From: Dictyoglomus sp. NZ13-RE01
GTDB taxonomy: Bacteria > Dictyoglomota > Dictyoglomia > Dictyoglomales > Dictyoglomaceae
DNA length: 64,000 nucleotides
Assembly (NCBI GenBank): GCA_002878375.1
Contig: NIRF01000009.1
Location: forward strand, 23,404 to 87,403
Direction: 5' to 3'
In this document: piece by piece, positions 1-9,290 of the stretch
Numbering within the stretch: position 1 is the first letter of the stretch
How the letters are laid out: each line of letters starts with the position of its first letter
Made by a program: the position numbers and the translations under genes
The notes under the pieces: generated by a model
What the model was told of the DNA's origin: nothing
Database searches by the model: none
The model's input: only the letters and a program-made list of their open reading frames with translations

Positions 1-1121
1 TCTTTAGAAAAAGAGCTTAAGGAGTCTTTGGAAAAGCCTATTAATTTTCTATCTCTTTCTGAATTTCTTAGAGATAAAAGGGAGATTGCAATAAGTATAG
101 AGGATGATACAAGACCTATAGATAATAAAAAGATTCTTAGAGTGTTATTTGATTATCTTAGAGAGAGTGGTATTTATAATAAAAACGTAAAAATTATTGT
201 GGCTACAGGTCTTCATAAGGATAATACTAAGTATGATTTTTCTGATATAAGCTATGGATTTTCTGTTGAAGTAATTAAACATGATCCCGACAATAATCTC
301 TTTTTCTTTGAAGATGAAAATTTGGGACCTGTTGGGATTAATGAGAATTTTGTAAAAGCAGATGCAAGAATAATTATTGGAGATGTAATTCCACATCAAA
401 TTTTTGGTTTTTCAGGACCACCAAAAAGCATAATTCCAGGTCTTTGTGATAGAAAGACCATAAATTATACCCATAAGCAAGTTTTATATCATGATTTTAA
501 AGCAGGAAGAAGAGAGAATATTGTTAGAAGATGGGTAGAAGAATTTTCAAGAAAGATTCCTGATATTTTTGCTATTAATATTGTTCAAAATATTAGAAAG
601 GAAATTGTGGGGTAGCTTCGGGAGAGTTAATAGCATCCTTCCAAAAAGCCATAGAAGAGTCTGAAAAATTATATTGTGTGAAGATTGATAAGATCTACGA
701 TGTAGTAATTACGTCTCCTGGAGGATACCCAATAGATCAGGATCTATATCAGACCCAAAAAGCTTTTACCCATGCAAGCTATGCTACAAAGGAAAAAGGC
801 AAAATTATAGTTTTTTCACCTTGCACAAGAGGATGGGGTTCTGAAGACTTTATGAAGATTACAATGAATTTGAAAGATATAGACGAAACAATTAATAATC
901 TTAGAGAAAATTTTTCCGTTGGCAAACATAAGCTTCTATTTTTCTTAGAATTAGCTAAAAAATATAATCTTTATCTCTATAGTGACTTCGATTTTTCTAA
1001 TTCTCCCTTAACAAAATTTATAAATATTATTTCGGAGAATGATTTATACAAAATCATTTCTACTGATGAAAGTTTGGCTATCTTGATGGGGGGGGGTGAT
1101 TTTACAGTTCCAATAATTTAA
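1..1121 (+). pseudogene. LarA-like lactate racemase family protein (DUF2088), frameshifted, 5' end outside window
   Basis: The reading frame is open from the first base, so the gene begins upstream. Frame 1 runs to a TAG at 613-615 and carries the LarA-type stretch SGPPKSIIPG (about 411-440). Homology continues at once in frame 3 from about 612 (VASGELIASFQKAIEE, then SPGGYPIDQDLYQTQKAF) to the TAA at 1119-1121. The break lies in GTGGGG at 607-612; one more G would restore a continuous V-G-V-A-S reading. A run of nine G lies near the 3' end (1088-1096). LarA proteins are nickel-pincer lactate racemases, and many relatives in this family act on other 2-hydroxyacids, so the substrate is open. 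The frameshift may be real, a sequencing error, or bypassed by slippage. Confidence 0.72.
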
Positions 1122-1191
1122 AAGAAAGGAGGGAGAGAAGGCATATTTTAGTTTCCAAAAACCTCAATTACTTTAAAGGGAGGTTAAAAGT

Positions 1192-2493
1192 ATGAAAAAA
1201 TTAGTGTTAGGTTTACTTACTTTGTTTCTAATATCTTTAAGCTTTGTTTTAGCCCAAGGAGCTCCTTACAAAACAACAATAAATGTTCTTGTATGGGATG
1301 ATGCCCATACAAAAGCAGTAAAAACTCTAATTCCAGATTTTGAAAAAGCCACAGGTATAAAAGTAAACTTTGTTGCTCTTCCAACAAGATCAGTACTGGA
1401 AAAAGCGGCGATTGGAATTTCTATGGATAGAACCGATTACGACTTAGTCTCTATTGATGAGCCTTTTGTTCCTCAATTTGGAGAATTACTCCTCAACTAC
1501 AATCTCTGGCCACAAGGTAAGGTCTTTCCAAAGGTGGATTTAAAGGATATTGTAGAGGGTGCAGTAAATGCAAGTATGTGGGAAGGCTCTCCAAGAGGTC
1601 TTCCTATAAACGGTAATGTTTACGTTTACATCTATAGAAAAGATCTCTTTGATGATCCAAAGAATAAGGAAGAATTTAAGAAAGAATATGGCTATGAACT
1701 AAATCCTCCAAATACTTTCAAAGAGCTTCTTGATGTTAGTAGATTTTTTGCAAAGAAACCAAATATGTATGGATTTGGACCATTTACTATAAAGGCAGAA
1801 GGAGTGACAGCTGAAGCAGTGTTTATTTTATCTTCTTTTGGTACTGATATACTAAAGGTGAGTGGTAAAAATGTTAAATTGGTTCTTGACAAGAAAAAGG
1901 CTGTGGATGCAATTAACTTCTATAAGCAACTATTAGAGACAGCTCCTCCAGGAAAACTCTCCTTTGGACATACTGAAAGAATTCAAGCCTTCAATATGGG
2001 ACAAATTGCAGTAATGTTCCAATGGCCTGCTTTAATTCCTAATCATGAAGATCCAAAACAGTCTCTTGTTGCAGGAAAAGTTGGCTATATGGTTCCTCCT
2101 GCAGGTCCTGCTCGAAGAGTAGCAGTTACAGGATGTTGGATTCTTGGAATTCCTAAGGCATCAAAGAATAAGCTTGCTGCAGCAGAATTTGCTTACTGGT
2201 GGGCATCAAAAGAGGCTGGAAGGAAACTAATAGAGGCAGGAATGTCTCCTGTAAGAAAGGATCTATTATCTGATCCAGAACTTCAAAAGACAAGAAAGTG
2301 GTATCAAGCAACTTTAGAAGCCTTTAAATATGGAATAAGCCGTCCAAGATTTAAGGATTATGCAAGAGTATCTGAAGTGATACAAGTTTATTGGACAAAA
2401 GGAATAAGTGGTGAGCTAACTCCAGAACAAGCAGTAGATGCTATGTATAACGAGATAGAAAAAATACTAAAGGAGGGGGGCTATGGTCAATAA
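1192..2493 (+). CDS. Sugar ABC transporter extracellular binding protein (family 1)
   Basis: 433 residues with a classic Sec signal peptide (Lys-Lys, hydrophobic core, cleavage probably after VLA at about 21) and no lipobox cysteine. The body has the family 1 solute-binding layout: early TTINVLVWDD strand, an FNMGQIAVMFQWP hinge region and a Trp-rich C-terminal half (EFAYWWASKEAG). A good Shine-Dalgarno (GGGAGG, about 1179) sets the ATG. It is first in a tight operon with two permeases, a GH31 enzyme and an isomerase-like protein. The GH31 type suggests an alpha-xylosylated oligosaccharide or a related sugar as ligand; that is inference from context. Confidence 0.9.
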   Translation: MKKLVLGLLTLFLISLSFVLAQGAPYKTTINVLVWDDAHTKAVKTLIPDFEKATGIKVNFVALPTRSVLEKAAIGISMDRTDYDLVSIDEPFVPQFGELLLNYNLWPQGKVFPKVDLKDIVEGAVNASMWEGSPRGLPINGNVYVYIYRKDLFDDPKNKEEFKKEYGYELNPPNTFKELLDVSRFFAKKPNMYGFGPFTIKAEGVTAEAVFILSSFGTDILKVSGKNVKLVLDKKKAVDAINFYKQLLETAPPGKLSFGHTERIQAFNMGQIAVMFQWPALIPNHEDPKQSLVAGKVGYMVPPAGPARRVAVTGCWILGIPKASKNKLAAAEFAYWWASKEAGRKLIEAGMSPVRKDLLSDPELQKTRKWYQATLEAFKYGISRPRFKDYARVSEVIQVYWTKGISGELTPEQAVDAMYNEIEKILKEGGYGQ

Positions 2494-3385
2494 GAAGATA
2501 AGTCTCTGGCGGGGAAATCCCCGCCAGTTCCTAAATAATGTGCTGTTCCTTGGTCCTGCTATTATTTTCCTTATTTTAATGCTTCTATATCCTCTTGTCT
2601 ATTCTTTCTACATGTCTTTACATAAATGGGAGCTTGCTCAAGTAACTCCCCCCTCTTTTATAGGTCTTAAAAACTATATTAATCTCTTTAATGATCCTTT
2701 GTTTTGGAACGCCTTAAAAATACAAGTTATATTTGTAGCTATAGCAATTCCCATTGAGCTTGTGATTGGTCTATTAGTAGCTCTTTTATTCCAAATAGAG
2801 TTTCCAGGCAATAGAACAATGAGAACTTTACTTCTTCTACCCTTCTTTATTCTTCCATCCCTATCAGGAACTACCTGGAGATTTATTCTCCATCCTACAT
2901 ATGGTGTTTTTGGAGCTATATATAGGTTCTTAGGAAAAGAGCCTGTGGACTGGCTAAGCAATGGTACTCTCACTTTCATAGCTGTTATTCTTCAAGATAT
3001 TTGGAGAACCTGGCCCTTTATGTTTATCACCCTCTATGCAGCCCTTTCAAATTTTCCTCAGGAGTTAAAAGAGGCAGCTGCAATAGATGGTGCAAACAAA
3101 GTACAAACCTTTTTTAAGGTAACCCTTCCATTATTGGTACCTTCAATTATAGTAGCCTGTTTCCTTAGATTGATTGATGCGTTACGTATATTCTCTGAAG
3201 TATATGTAATGACCGAAGGTGGTCCAGGAAATGCAACTACATTCTTATCAATCTTTATTTACAAAAATGCCTTTAGATTTTTCCAAATGGGATATGCGAA
3301 TGCTGCAGGATATATTCTTACAATTATAGCTTTAACCATAAGCGCTATTGGACTTACAAGAATATTTACAAGAGAAATGTATTAA
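2483..3385 (+). CDS. Sugar ABC transporter permease, MalF/UgpA type
   Basis: 300 residues with six predicted membrane segments. The cytoplasmic EAA loop is clear (EAAAIDGANKVQTFFKVTLP at about 205-224), the site that docks the ATPase. The start overlaps the end of the binding-protein gene by 11 bp, so the two are translationally coupled. No ATPase gene follows in this operon; like many sugar importers in Thermotogae and Firmicutes it probably uses a shared MsmK-type ATPase encoded elsewhere. It pairs with the next permease. Confidence 0.92.
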   Translation: MVNKKISLWRGNPRQFLNNVLFLGPAIIFLILMLLYPLVYSFYMSLHKWELAQVTPPSFIGLKNYINLFNDPLFWNALKIQVIFVAIAIPIELVIGLLVALLFQIEFPGNRTMRTLLLLPFFILPSLSGTTWRFILHPTYGVFGAIYRFLGKEPVDWLSNGTLTFIAVILQDIWRTWPFMFITLYAALSNFPQELKEAAAIDGANKVQTFFKVTLPLLVPSIIVACFLRLIDALRIFSEVYVMTEGGPGNATTFLSIFIYKNAFRFFQMGYANAAGYILTIIALTISAIGLTRIFTREMY

Positions 3386-3397
3386 AGAGGTGATATT

Positions 3398-4222
3398 GTG
3401 CTTAGAAAGAGATTAAAATCACTAATATTCATTTTAGCCTTAATTATCCTTATTATTGAGCTTTTACCTGCCATATTACTTTTTCTGACAAGTATAAAGA
3501 CAAACATGGCTATATGGACTTCTCCCACCCCTTTTCATCCTTTCACTCCTACCATTGAGCAGTATATAGGAGTATTTAAAGAAACTACATTTGTTAAAAA
3601 CATACTCAATAGTACTTATATAGCTGTTTGGACTACCCTTCTTTCAGTATTAGGAGGGGCTTTGGCTTCTTATGCCCTTGCCAGATTCCCCATAAAAAGA
3701 AAAAAAGAAATAGCTATGGGAATAATATTCAGTAGAATGATTCCTCAAATTGCTCTTGCAGTACCTATATACTCAATGATGAGAACCTTGGGTCTTTTAG
3801 ATACCTATACCGGTCTCATCTTAGCCCATACAACTTTTAGTCTTCCCTATGTAGTATGGCTTCTTCTTCCTTTCTTCCAACAAATACCTGTAGAGTATGA
3901 AGAAGCAGCATTAATTGATGGTTGTAATAAGCTTCAGGTTTTTAGCAAGATATTTCTTCCTTTGGCATCCTCAGGAATTATTGTTGCTATGACCTTTTGC
4001 TTCTTAGGTTCCTGGAATGATTTTATATACACATTAGTGCTAAGTAATGTTAAAACTACAACAGCTCCTATGTTAGTAACAACATTTGTAGGTATGTATG
4101 CACCTGAGGTTGGAAAGATGAGTGCTGCAGGGATATTAATTATTCTTCCTGTATTCTTAATCGCCCTATTTCTACAAAAATACATAATTATGGGGCTTTC
4201 GGGAGGAGGAATAAAGGGATAA
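3398..4222 (+). CDS. Sugar ABC transporter permease, MalG type
   Basis: 274 residues with six predicted membrane helices and the EAA loop EEAALIDGCNKLQVFSKIFL. It starts at a GTG preceded by AGAGGTGA, 12 bp after the previous gene. The C-terminal LSGGGIKG ending is typical of MalG-type sugar permeases. Together with the upstream permease it forms the membrane channel for the sugar bound by the protein encoded at 1192. Confidence 0.92.
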   Translation: MLRKRLKSLIFILALIILIIELLPAILLFLTSIKTNMAIWTSPTPFHPFTPTIEQYIGVFKETTFVKNILNSTYIAVWTTLLSVLGGALASYALARFPIKRKKEIAMGIIFSRMIPQIALAVPIYSMMRTLGLLDTYTGLILAHTTFSLPYVVWLLLPFFQQIPVEYEEAALIDGCNKLQVFSKIFLPLASSGIIVAMTFCFLGSWNDFIYTLVLSNVKTTTAPMLVTTFVGMYAPEVGKMSAAGILIILPVFLIALFLQKYIIMGLSGGGIKG

Positions 4223-4224
4223 TT

Positions 4225-6498
4225 ATGGATAAAATAATTAAATTGATAGAATATAGTATAAGGGATAACATTTTTCATGGTATTTTAAATACTGAAAAAG
4301 GAAAGTTTTTAAACCTATATATCTCTCTATACAATAAAGAATTTTGGAGAATACAATTATCGGAGGAAAGTCCTAAAAATAATCCTGTTCATCTTTTTCC
4401 TTCCTCTTTTAATGTAAGGGAGGAAGGAGAATTTGTTTTGATGGAAGGGGAAGAAATTGATTTATATATATTAAAAAGCCCCTTCTTCTTTTTCTTTAAA
4501 AAAGGAGAAGAAGTTATATTATCCTTGGATAATCACAGAAATGTGGGGCTTTTACATTTAACTCCCCCATTAGCAAAAAATGAAATTGGCTTTTGTGGGA
4601 CATTCTCATTAGATTCTGAGGATAGAATTTTTGGTTTAGGTGAGTTTTTTACCCCATGTGAAAGACATTCCCAAGAATTGGAAGTTTGGGTAAATGATGC
4701 CTATGGAACTTTTACACAAAGAGCTTACAAGCCTCTTCCTTTCTCGTGGAGTACAAAAGGATATGGAATATTATTTAATACTAATTATAAGACTAAGCAT
4801 TATATAGCGCATCCTGATAAAAATCTTTCAGGCTACTATTTTGAGGATTATTCTTCTATATTAGATATATTCTTATTCTTTGGTAAAGAACCTAAGGAGA
4901 TAATTAAAAAGTACCATATCTTAACAGGAAAGCCTGAAATACCGCCTTTTTGGAGTTTTGGTTTGTGGATGTCAAGATGCTACTATTGGGACGAAAAAAC
5001 TGTTTTAGAGGTAGCAGAAACTTTAAGGGAGAAGAATATTCCCTGTGATGTAATAAATTTAGATGGAAGAGCTTGGCTTAGGCATGGATACCAAACAGAT
5101 TTCCAATGGGATTTGGAAAGATATCCCGATCCAAAAAGACTAATATCAAGGCTTAAAGAGCTGGGATTTAGGGTTTGTTTATGGGAAAATCCCTATATTT
5201 CTGAAAAATCCCCTCTATTTTATGAGGCTGAAAAGAACGGTTTCCTACTTAAAGATTTAAATGGTCAGACGAAAAAAATAAAGTGGGTTCCTGAAGAGTT
5301 TCAAGGATTGCATAATCCACCATCCGCAGGAATTGTGGATCTTACAAATCCAAAAGCAAGAGAATGGTACAAGGATCTTCATAGACCCTTATTAAGAATG
5401 GGAATAGATACTTTTAAGACAGATTTTGGAGAGGAAATTCCAGAAGATGTCATAGCTTATAATGGAATGAAAGGTGATGAACTGCATAATTATTATGCCT
5501 TTATTTATAACCAGGTAGTATATGAGGTTGTAAAGGAGGAAAAGAAGGAAGGATTAGTTTGGGGAAGATCAGGCTATATTGGCTCCCAGACAATTCCTGT
5601 GCAGTGGGCAGGAGATACTGAAAGCTCTTATGAGGGAATGTTTACAAGTTTAAGAGGAGGATTAAGCTATGGGCTTTCTGGTGGTAACTTGCTATGGGCT
5701 CATGATTTAGGGGGATTTTATGGTGCAAAGCCAGACAGCCAGCTTTATATAAGATGGTCTGAATTTGCCTTACTAAATCCATTAGTTAGAGCCCACGGAA
5801 CAACTCCAAGAGAGCCCTGGGAGTATGGAAAAGAAGCAGAAAGAATATTCAAAAAGTTTACATTTTTAAGATACTCTCTTCTCCCATATATATATTCTTC
5901 TGCTGTTGAAGGAAAAGAAACATCCCTACCTGTTATGAGACATCTAATACTGGAATTTCCAAAGGATCCTATATCCGCCTATATAGAGGATGAATACCTT
6001 TTAGGAGATGATATACTCATTGCTCCCATTTTTACAAATAAAAATGAAAGAAAAATTTACCTACCAAGATGTAGGTGGTATGATTTTTGGGATAAGGATT
6101 ATTATGATGGTGAAAAGGTTTTAGAGAAGAAGGTTCCCTTAAGCAGAATACCTATTTTTATTAAGGAAGGAGCAATTATTCCAAGATTTATAAAAATTGG
6201 GAGAAATACAGAAGAGCTTGAAGAAAAGTATTTGGTGGAGATTTGGTTTCCAAACGAGAAAAAGGAGAAAACTTTCTATACTAAAAATAACACTTTCAAG
6301 ATAAAGTATGAGATGTTCCCAGACTACATGGAGTTTGATATAGAAAGTCAATTAAAAACAGATTTCATAGTACATATATTAGGTTTTAAAAACATAAGAG
6401 AAATAGACCCTGGCATAGACTATAATTATACTCCAAATGGAATTCTCTTTACTATAAAAGAATTGCAAAAGATAAATATAAAGTTATACAAGGAATAG
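4225..6498 (+). CDS. yicI: Glycoside hydrolase family 31, alpha-xylosidase (YicI-type)
   Basis: 757 residues, normal for GH31. No signal peptide, so it acts in the cytoplasm on imported sugar. The nucleophile motif is FKTDFGEEIP with Asp400; the KTDFGE form is that of alpha-xylosidase YicI rather than the DMNE form of many alpha-glucosidases. The candidate acid/base is Asp464 in WAGDTESSYEGM, 64 residues later, close to the spacing in YicI. A conserved SLRGGLSYGLSG follows. It begins 2 bp after the permease stop, so it is part of the uptake operon. Expected activity is release of alpha-1,6-xylose from xyloglucan-type oligosaccharides such as isoprimeverose; alpha-glucosidase side activity is possible. 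Confidence 0.85.
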   Translation: MDKIIKLIEYSIRDNIFHGILNTEKGKFLNLYISLYNKEFWRIQLSEESPKNNPVHLFPSSFNVREEGEFVLMEGEEIDLYILKSPFFFFFKKGEEVILSLDNHRNVGLLHLTPPLAKNEIGFCGTFSLDSEDRIFGLGEFFTPCERHSQELEVWVNDAYGTFTQRAYKPLPFSWSTKGYGILFNTNYKTKHYIAHPDKNLSGYYFEDYSSILDIFLFFGKEPKEIIKKYHILTGKPEIPPFWSFGLWMSRCYYWDEKTVLEVAETLREKNIPCDVINLDGRAWLRHGYQTDFQWDLERYPDPKRLISRLKELGFRVCLWENPYISEKSPLFYEAEKNGFLLKDLNGQTKKIKWVPEEFQGLHNPPSAGIVDLTNPKAREWYKDLHRPLLRMGIDTFKTDFGEEIPEDVIAYNGMKGDELHNYYAFIYNQVVYEVVKEEKKEGLVWGRSGYIGSQTIPVQWAGDTESSYEGMFTSLRGGLSYGLSGGNLLWAHDLGGFYGAKPDSQLYIRWSEFALLNPLVRAHGTTPREPWEYGKEAERIFKKFTFLRYSLLPYIYSSAVEGKETSLPVMRHLILEFPKDPISAYIEDEYLLGDDILIAPIFTNKNERKIYLPRCRWYDFWDKDYYDGEKVLEKKVPLSRIPIFIKEGAIIPRFIKIGRNTEELEEKYLVEIWFPNEKKEKTFYTKNNTFKIKYEMFPDYMEFDIESQLKTDFIVHILGFKNIREIDPGIDYNYTPNGILFTIKELQKINIKLYKE

Positions 6499-6513
6499 GA
6501 GGAAAAGTTAGAA

Positions 6514-7833
6514 ATGCTAAATGTAGGTTTTATAGGGGTTACCCAGAAAACCTTTAAATATAGAAAAGAAGAAGTCTTTAATGAATCTATTAATGTTTTA
6601 AAATCTTTTGCGGATAAAGTGCCCTTTAATTTAATATATAATGATACTCTTATTGATGACCCAAACTTCTTAGCAGATCTAATGAGGGATTGGGAAACAA
6701 AAATAGATCTACTCATAGTACAAACTACTACTTTTTCCTCTGGAAATATAGGAGAAATAATTGCTAAAAGTAATATACCTGTAATATATTGGGCATTACC
6801 AGAGCCTGAAATTGCAAATAATTTGAAATGGAACTCTTTATGTGCCCTAAACTTTTTTGTAAGTTTGCTAAAAAGGTTTAATCCAAATAAGAAATTTAAA
6901 TGGGTCTATTCACCTATCCATGATGCCTCTGATCTTTTAAGGGAGCTAAAGATATATAAGGTTGTAAAAAGCTTGAAAAACTTGAGAATTGGGCACCTTG
7001 TGGGTACGGCACCAGGATTCTTAAACTTAGATGTCTCCGAAGATCTAATTAAGGAAAAATTAGGTACAGAGATAGTTAAATTTCCTAACTTAGATCTTTT
7101 AATGGAAACCATTAAAAATTTAGATGAGGAAGAGGTAAAGAAAGAGAAAGCGAATTTAATAGGGAAGATTGATATGAAGATAGAAGAGAAATGGCTTGAT
7201 GAAGGTATAAAAATATCCTTAGCTTTAAGAAAAATAGCAAAGGATTATAAATTGGAAGCTATTGCTTCCCGTTGCTGGCCAGACTTTAAAGAGAAGTTAT
7301 CAATCTTCCCATGTTTTAGTTTTGCTGTCCTAAATGAAGAAATTCCTGTTTCTTGTGAGGGGGACATACTAAGCTCTTTAGCCATGTATATGCTCAAAGA
7401 ACTATCACAAACACCTACCACAGTATTGGACTTGGTCTATTATGATGAGAAAGGTATAGTACTTTGGCATTGTGGAAATACTCCTTTATCTCTTACGAAG
7501 TCCAAGGTCTATTTAGATTACCAATTTAATCATCCTGGGATGGGAACTGTTATTGATAGTAGATTTAAAGAAGGAGAAGTAACTATATTTTCCTTTAATC
7601 AGGACATGAAAAATGCTTTGGTATTCTCTGGAAAAATCTCATATCCATTTGATACAAAATTTCAAGGAAGTTTTGCGTATGTAACTGATCTAACTGTTAA
7701 GCCTAAAGAACTATTTGATATTATACTGAGAGAGGGTTTTCCACATCACTTGGTACTTTCCTATGGAAATTATGTTGATTTGATAAAGGAAGTTTTGTAT
7801 TGGTTAGAAATACCAGTTATAATATTAAATTAG
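6514..7833 (+). CDS. L-fucose/L-arabinose isomerase superfamily protein
   Basis: 439 residues, cytoplasmic. The N-terminal half is a Rossmann-like region (LNVGFIGV, IDLLIVQT). The C-terminal half has the superfamily signature around 250-290: AIASRCWPDF, then PVSCEGDILSSLAMYM, where Glu and Asp of CEGD correspond to metal-site residues in fucose and arabinose isomerases. The substrate is not known; position after the GH31 enzyme suggests it acts on the sugar released there. It is last in the operon and is followed at once by a strong hairpin. Confidence 0.7.
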   Translation: MLNVGFIGVTQKTFKYRKEEVFNESINVLKSFADKVPFNLIYNDTLIDDPNFLADLMRDWETKIDLLIVQTTTFSSGNIGEIIAKSNIPVIYWALPEPEIANNLKWNSLCALNFFVSLLKRFNPNKKFKWVYSPIHDASDLLRELKIYKVVKSLKNLRIGHLVGTAPGFLNLDVSEDLIKEKLGTEIVKFPNLDLLMETIKNLDEEEVKKEKANLIGKIDMKIEEKWLDEGIKISLALRKIAKDYKLEAIASRCWPDFKEKLSIFPCFSFAVLNEEIPVSCEGDILSSLAMYMLKELSQTPTTVLDLVYYDEKGIVLWHCGNTPLSLTKSKVYLDYQFNHPGMGTVIDSRFKEGEVTIFSFNQDMKNALVFSGKISYPFDTKFQGSFAYVTDLTVKPKELFDIILREGFPHHLVLSYGNYVDLIKEVLYWLEIPVIILN

Positions 7834-7857
7834 ATTGGGGGCATTTTTGCCCCCAAT
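7834..7857. terminator. Bidirectional hairpin between converging genes
   Basis: Perfect 9-bp GC-rich stem (ATTGGGGGC / GCCCCCAAT) with a 6-nt loop that can close by one more A-T pair. It fills the 27-bp gap between the isomerase-like gene (+) and the GH4 gene (-) and can serve both strands. The U-rich tails are weak. Confidence 0.75.
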
Positions 7858-7860
7858 CCC

Positions 7861-9219
7861 CTATTTATAATGCTTGTTTGCCTTTTCATTCCAAGGCTGA
7901 GAAAGGATGGTTTCTACCAAGTTCTTTCCCTGTTCAAAACTCTTTGTTCTTGGATCGTCCATAGTCATTAGTATCAAGCTTGTTCTATCACCTTCTAAGA
8001 AGGCTTGCAAAATCCTTTCCATTCTTAGCCATCTTGGGATCAATACATAAAGCATTAATCTTGAAGGGATCTTTTCTATTTTCTCCCTTTCTATTCCATT
8101 CTTATCTACATATACTGGTATCTCCACTATTACATCATCAGGTATGCCTGGGATTGCAGAATTATTTGGCACATTTATTACTAATCTTCTCCTATGGTTA
8201 TTCACTATAGAATCTACAAAAGGTATAATCGATTCCATACTCTCTTCTAATGGTATTTCAGAAGAAACAGGCACTTCTGGATTTTCTGCTATTCTTCTCA
8301 TAGTATTTAATCTTAACTTTAAGCCGTATAAATACATGGTCCAACCAATCTCAGAATCAGGTCCTCCTGCTGGAAACCATTTCCTTTTCTCATTAAGGTC
8401 TGTATGGAACCACCAAGGAGATACACTTCTTGGAGTATCCCCAATAGGAAATAGCCCGTATAGTTTATACATCTCTACACTGGCTGGAGAAAGTTGGGTA
8501 TATTCCCATGGAGATATCATGTAATCATAAGAATTCCAGAGCTCAGGTGCCTTCTTTTCTATCCACTCATCTATTAAAGGATATGCATTTTCCCCTTTGT
8601 ATAGGAACTTTGTAAGAAAGATGCAGTGATTGAATCCTGCTACCTGCTCTTCCACCTCATTTTTATCCAGTCCTAAAGCACTTATCAAATGGAACAATTC
8701 TAAATATCCATGACAAAATCCTACCACTTTCAGACCAGTAGTTCTCAAAACTAAGTTTGTCCCCTCAAAAACTGGATTAGATACTTGCAAAAACCAAGCA
8801 TTAGGACTTATCTTCTCCACATCCTTTGCTAAATCCATTATGAAATTTAGCTGTTCATAAGCGGCGAAACCACCATAGTAATCACTTACCCTATCTCCAA
8901 CTCCTCTGTAATATCCTAAACTCTCTGCAATCTCTCTTTCCTTCTCCATAAAATGATAACCACCAACTTTTACCGTATTTATTACAAAATCCGCCCCATC
9001 AATAGCCTTTTTTCTATCTGTAGTCTTTTCCAATTTCAAATTAACTCCAGATTCCTTTTTGAATCTTTCTGCCAGGTTATAAACAAGGTTTAGCCTATCC
9101 TCATCAATATCCATAAAGGTAACAGTGCTTCCTGCAAGATCTTTAAAAACATTAAGGTCCTGCAAAAGTCTCATGGAAAAAGCAACACTTCCCGCTCCAA
9201 TAATAGCAATCTTAACCAT
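7861..9219 (-). CDS. Glycoside hydrolase family 4, probable alpha-glucuronidase
   Basis: About 452 residues. The N-terminal Rossmann motif is VKIAIIGAGSVAF (NAD binding). Catalytic and metal residues of GH4 are visible: SNP at 147-149, Cys169-His170 in GFCHGY, and His198 in GFNH. In GH4 the CHxx motif tracks specificity (CHSV alpha-galactosidase, CHEV alpha-glucosidase, CHGx alpha-glucuronidase, CN/CD forms for 6-phospho-glycosidases), so CHGY points to alpha-glucuronidase. The ATG at 9219 is chosen because AGAGGAGGT lies just before it; an upstream ATG at 9237 would put that ribosome site inside the gene. It needs NAD and Mn2+ in the family. Its start sits in one copy of the 87-bp repeat. 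Confidence 0.82.
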   Translation of the reverse strand: MVKIAIIGAGSVAFSMRLLQDLNVFKDLAGSTVTFMDIDEDRLNLVYNLAERFKKESGVNLKLEKTTDRKKAIDGADFVINTVKVGGYHFMEKEREIAESLGYYRGVGDRVSDYYGGFAAYEQLNFIMDLAKDVEKISPNAWFLQVSNPVFEGTNLVLRTTGLKVVGFCHGYLELFHLISALGLDKNEVEEQVAGFNHCIFLTKFLYKGENAYPLIDEWIEKKAPELWNSYDYMISPWEYTQLSPASVEMYKLYGLFPIGDTPRSVSPWWFHTDLNEKRKWFPAGGPDSEIGWTMYLYGLKLRLNTMRRIAENPEVPVSSEIPLEESMESIIPFVDSIVNNHRRRLVINVPNNSAIPGIPDDVIVEIPVYVDKNGIEREKIEKIPSRLMLYVLIPRWLRMERILQAFLEGDRTSLILMTMDDPRTKSFEQGKNLVETILSQPWNEKANKHYK

Positions 9220-9281
9220 TCTGATACCTCCTCTCACTATTTATTATATTTATGACACATTACAACACGATCATCTACAAA
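9195..9281. repeat. Left copy of an 87-bp direct repeat (oppF tail + GH4 start)
   Basis: This segment matches 12506-12592 at 83 of 87 positions with an offset of 3,311 bp. Read on the minus strand it holds the last codons of an oppF-like gene (FVDDRVVMCHKYNK then stop), the GH4 ribosome site and the first codons of GH4. Here GH4 is intact and the oppF tail is only a remnant. The four differences all fall in the oppF part: two synonymous GAT/GAC and two conservative (V/I, N/S). Confidence 0.93.
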
Positions 9282-9290
9282 AATAACTGA

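Noticed and set aside
9220..9237. Earlier ATG (9237) for the GH4 gene
   Set aside because: It would place the AGGAGGT ribosome site inside the coding region and adds residues before the NAD motif not expected in the family.
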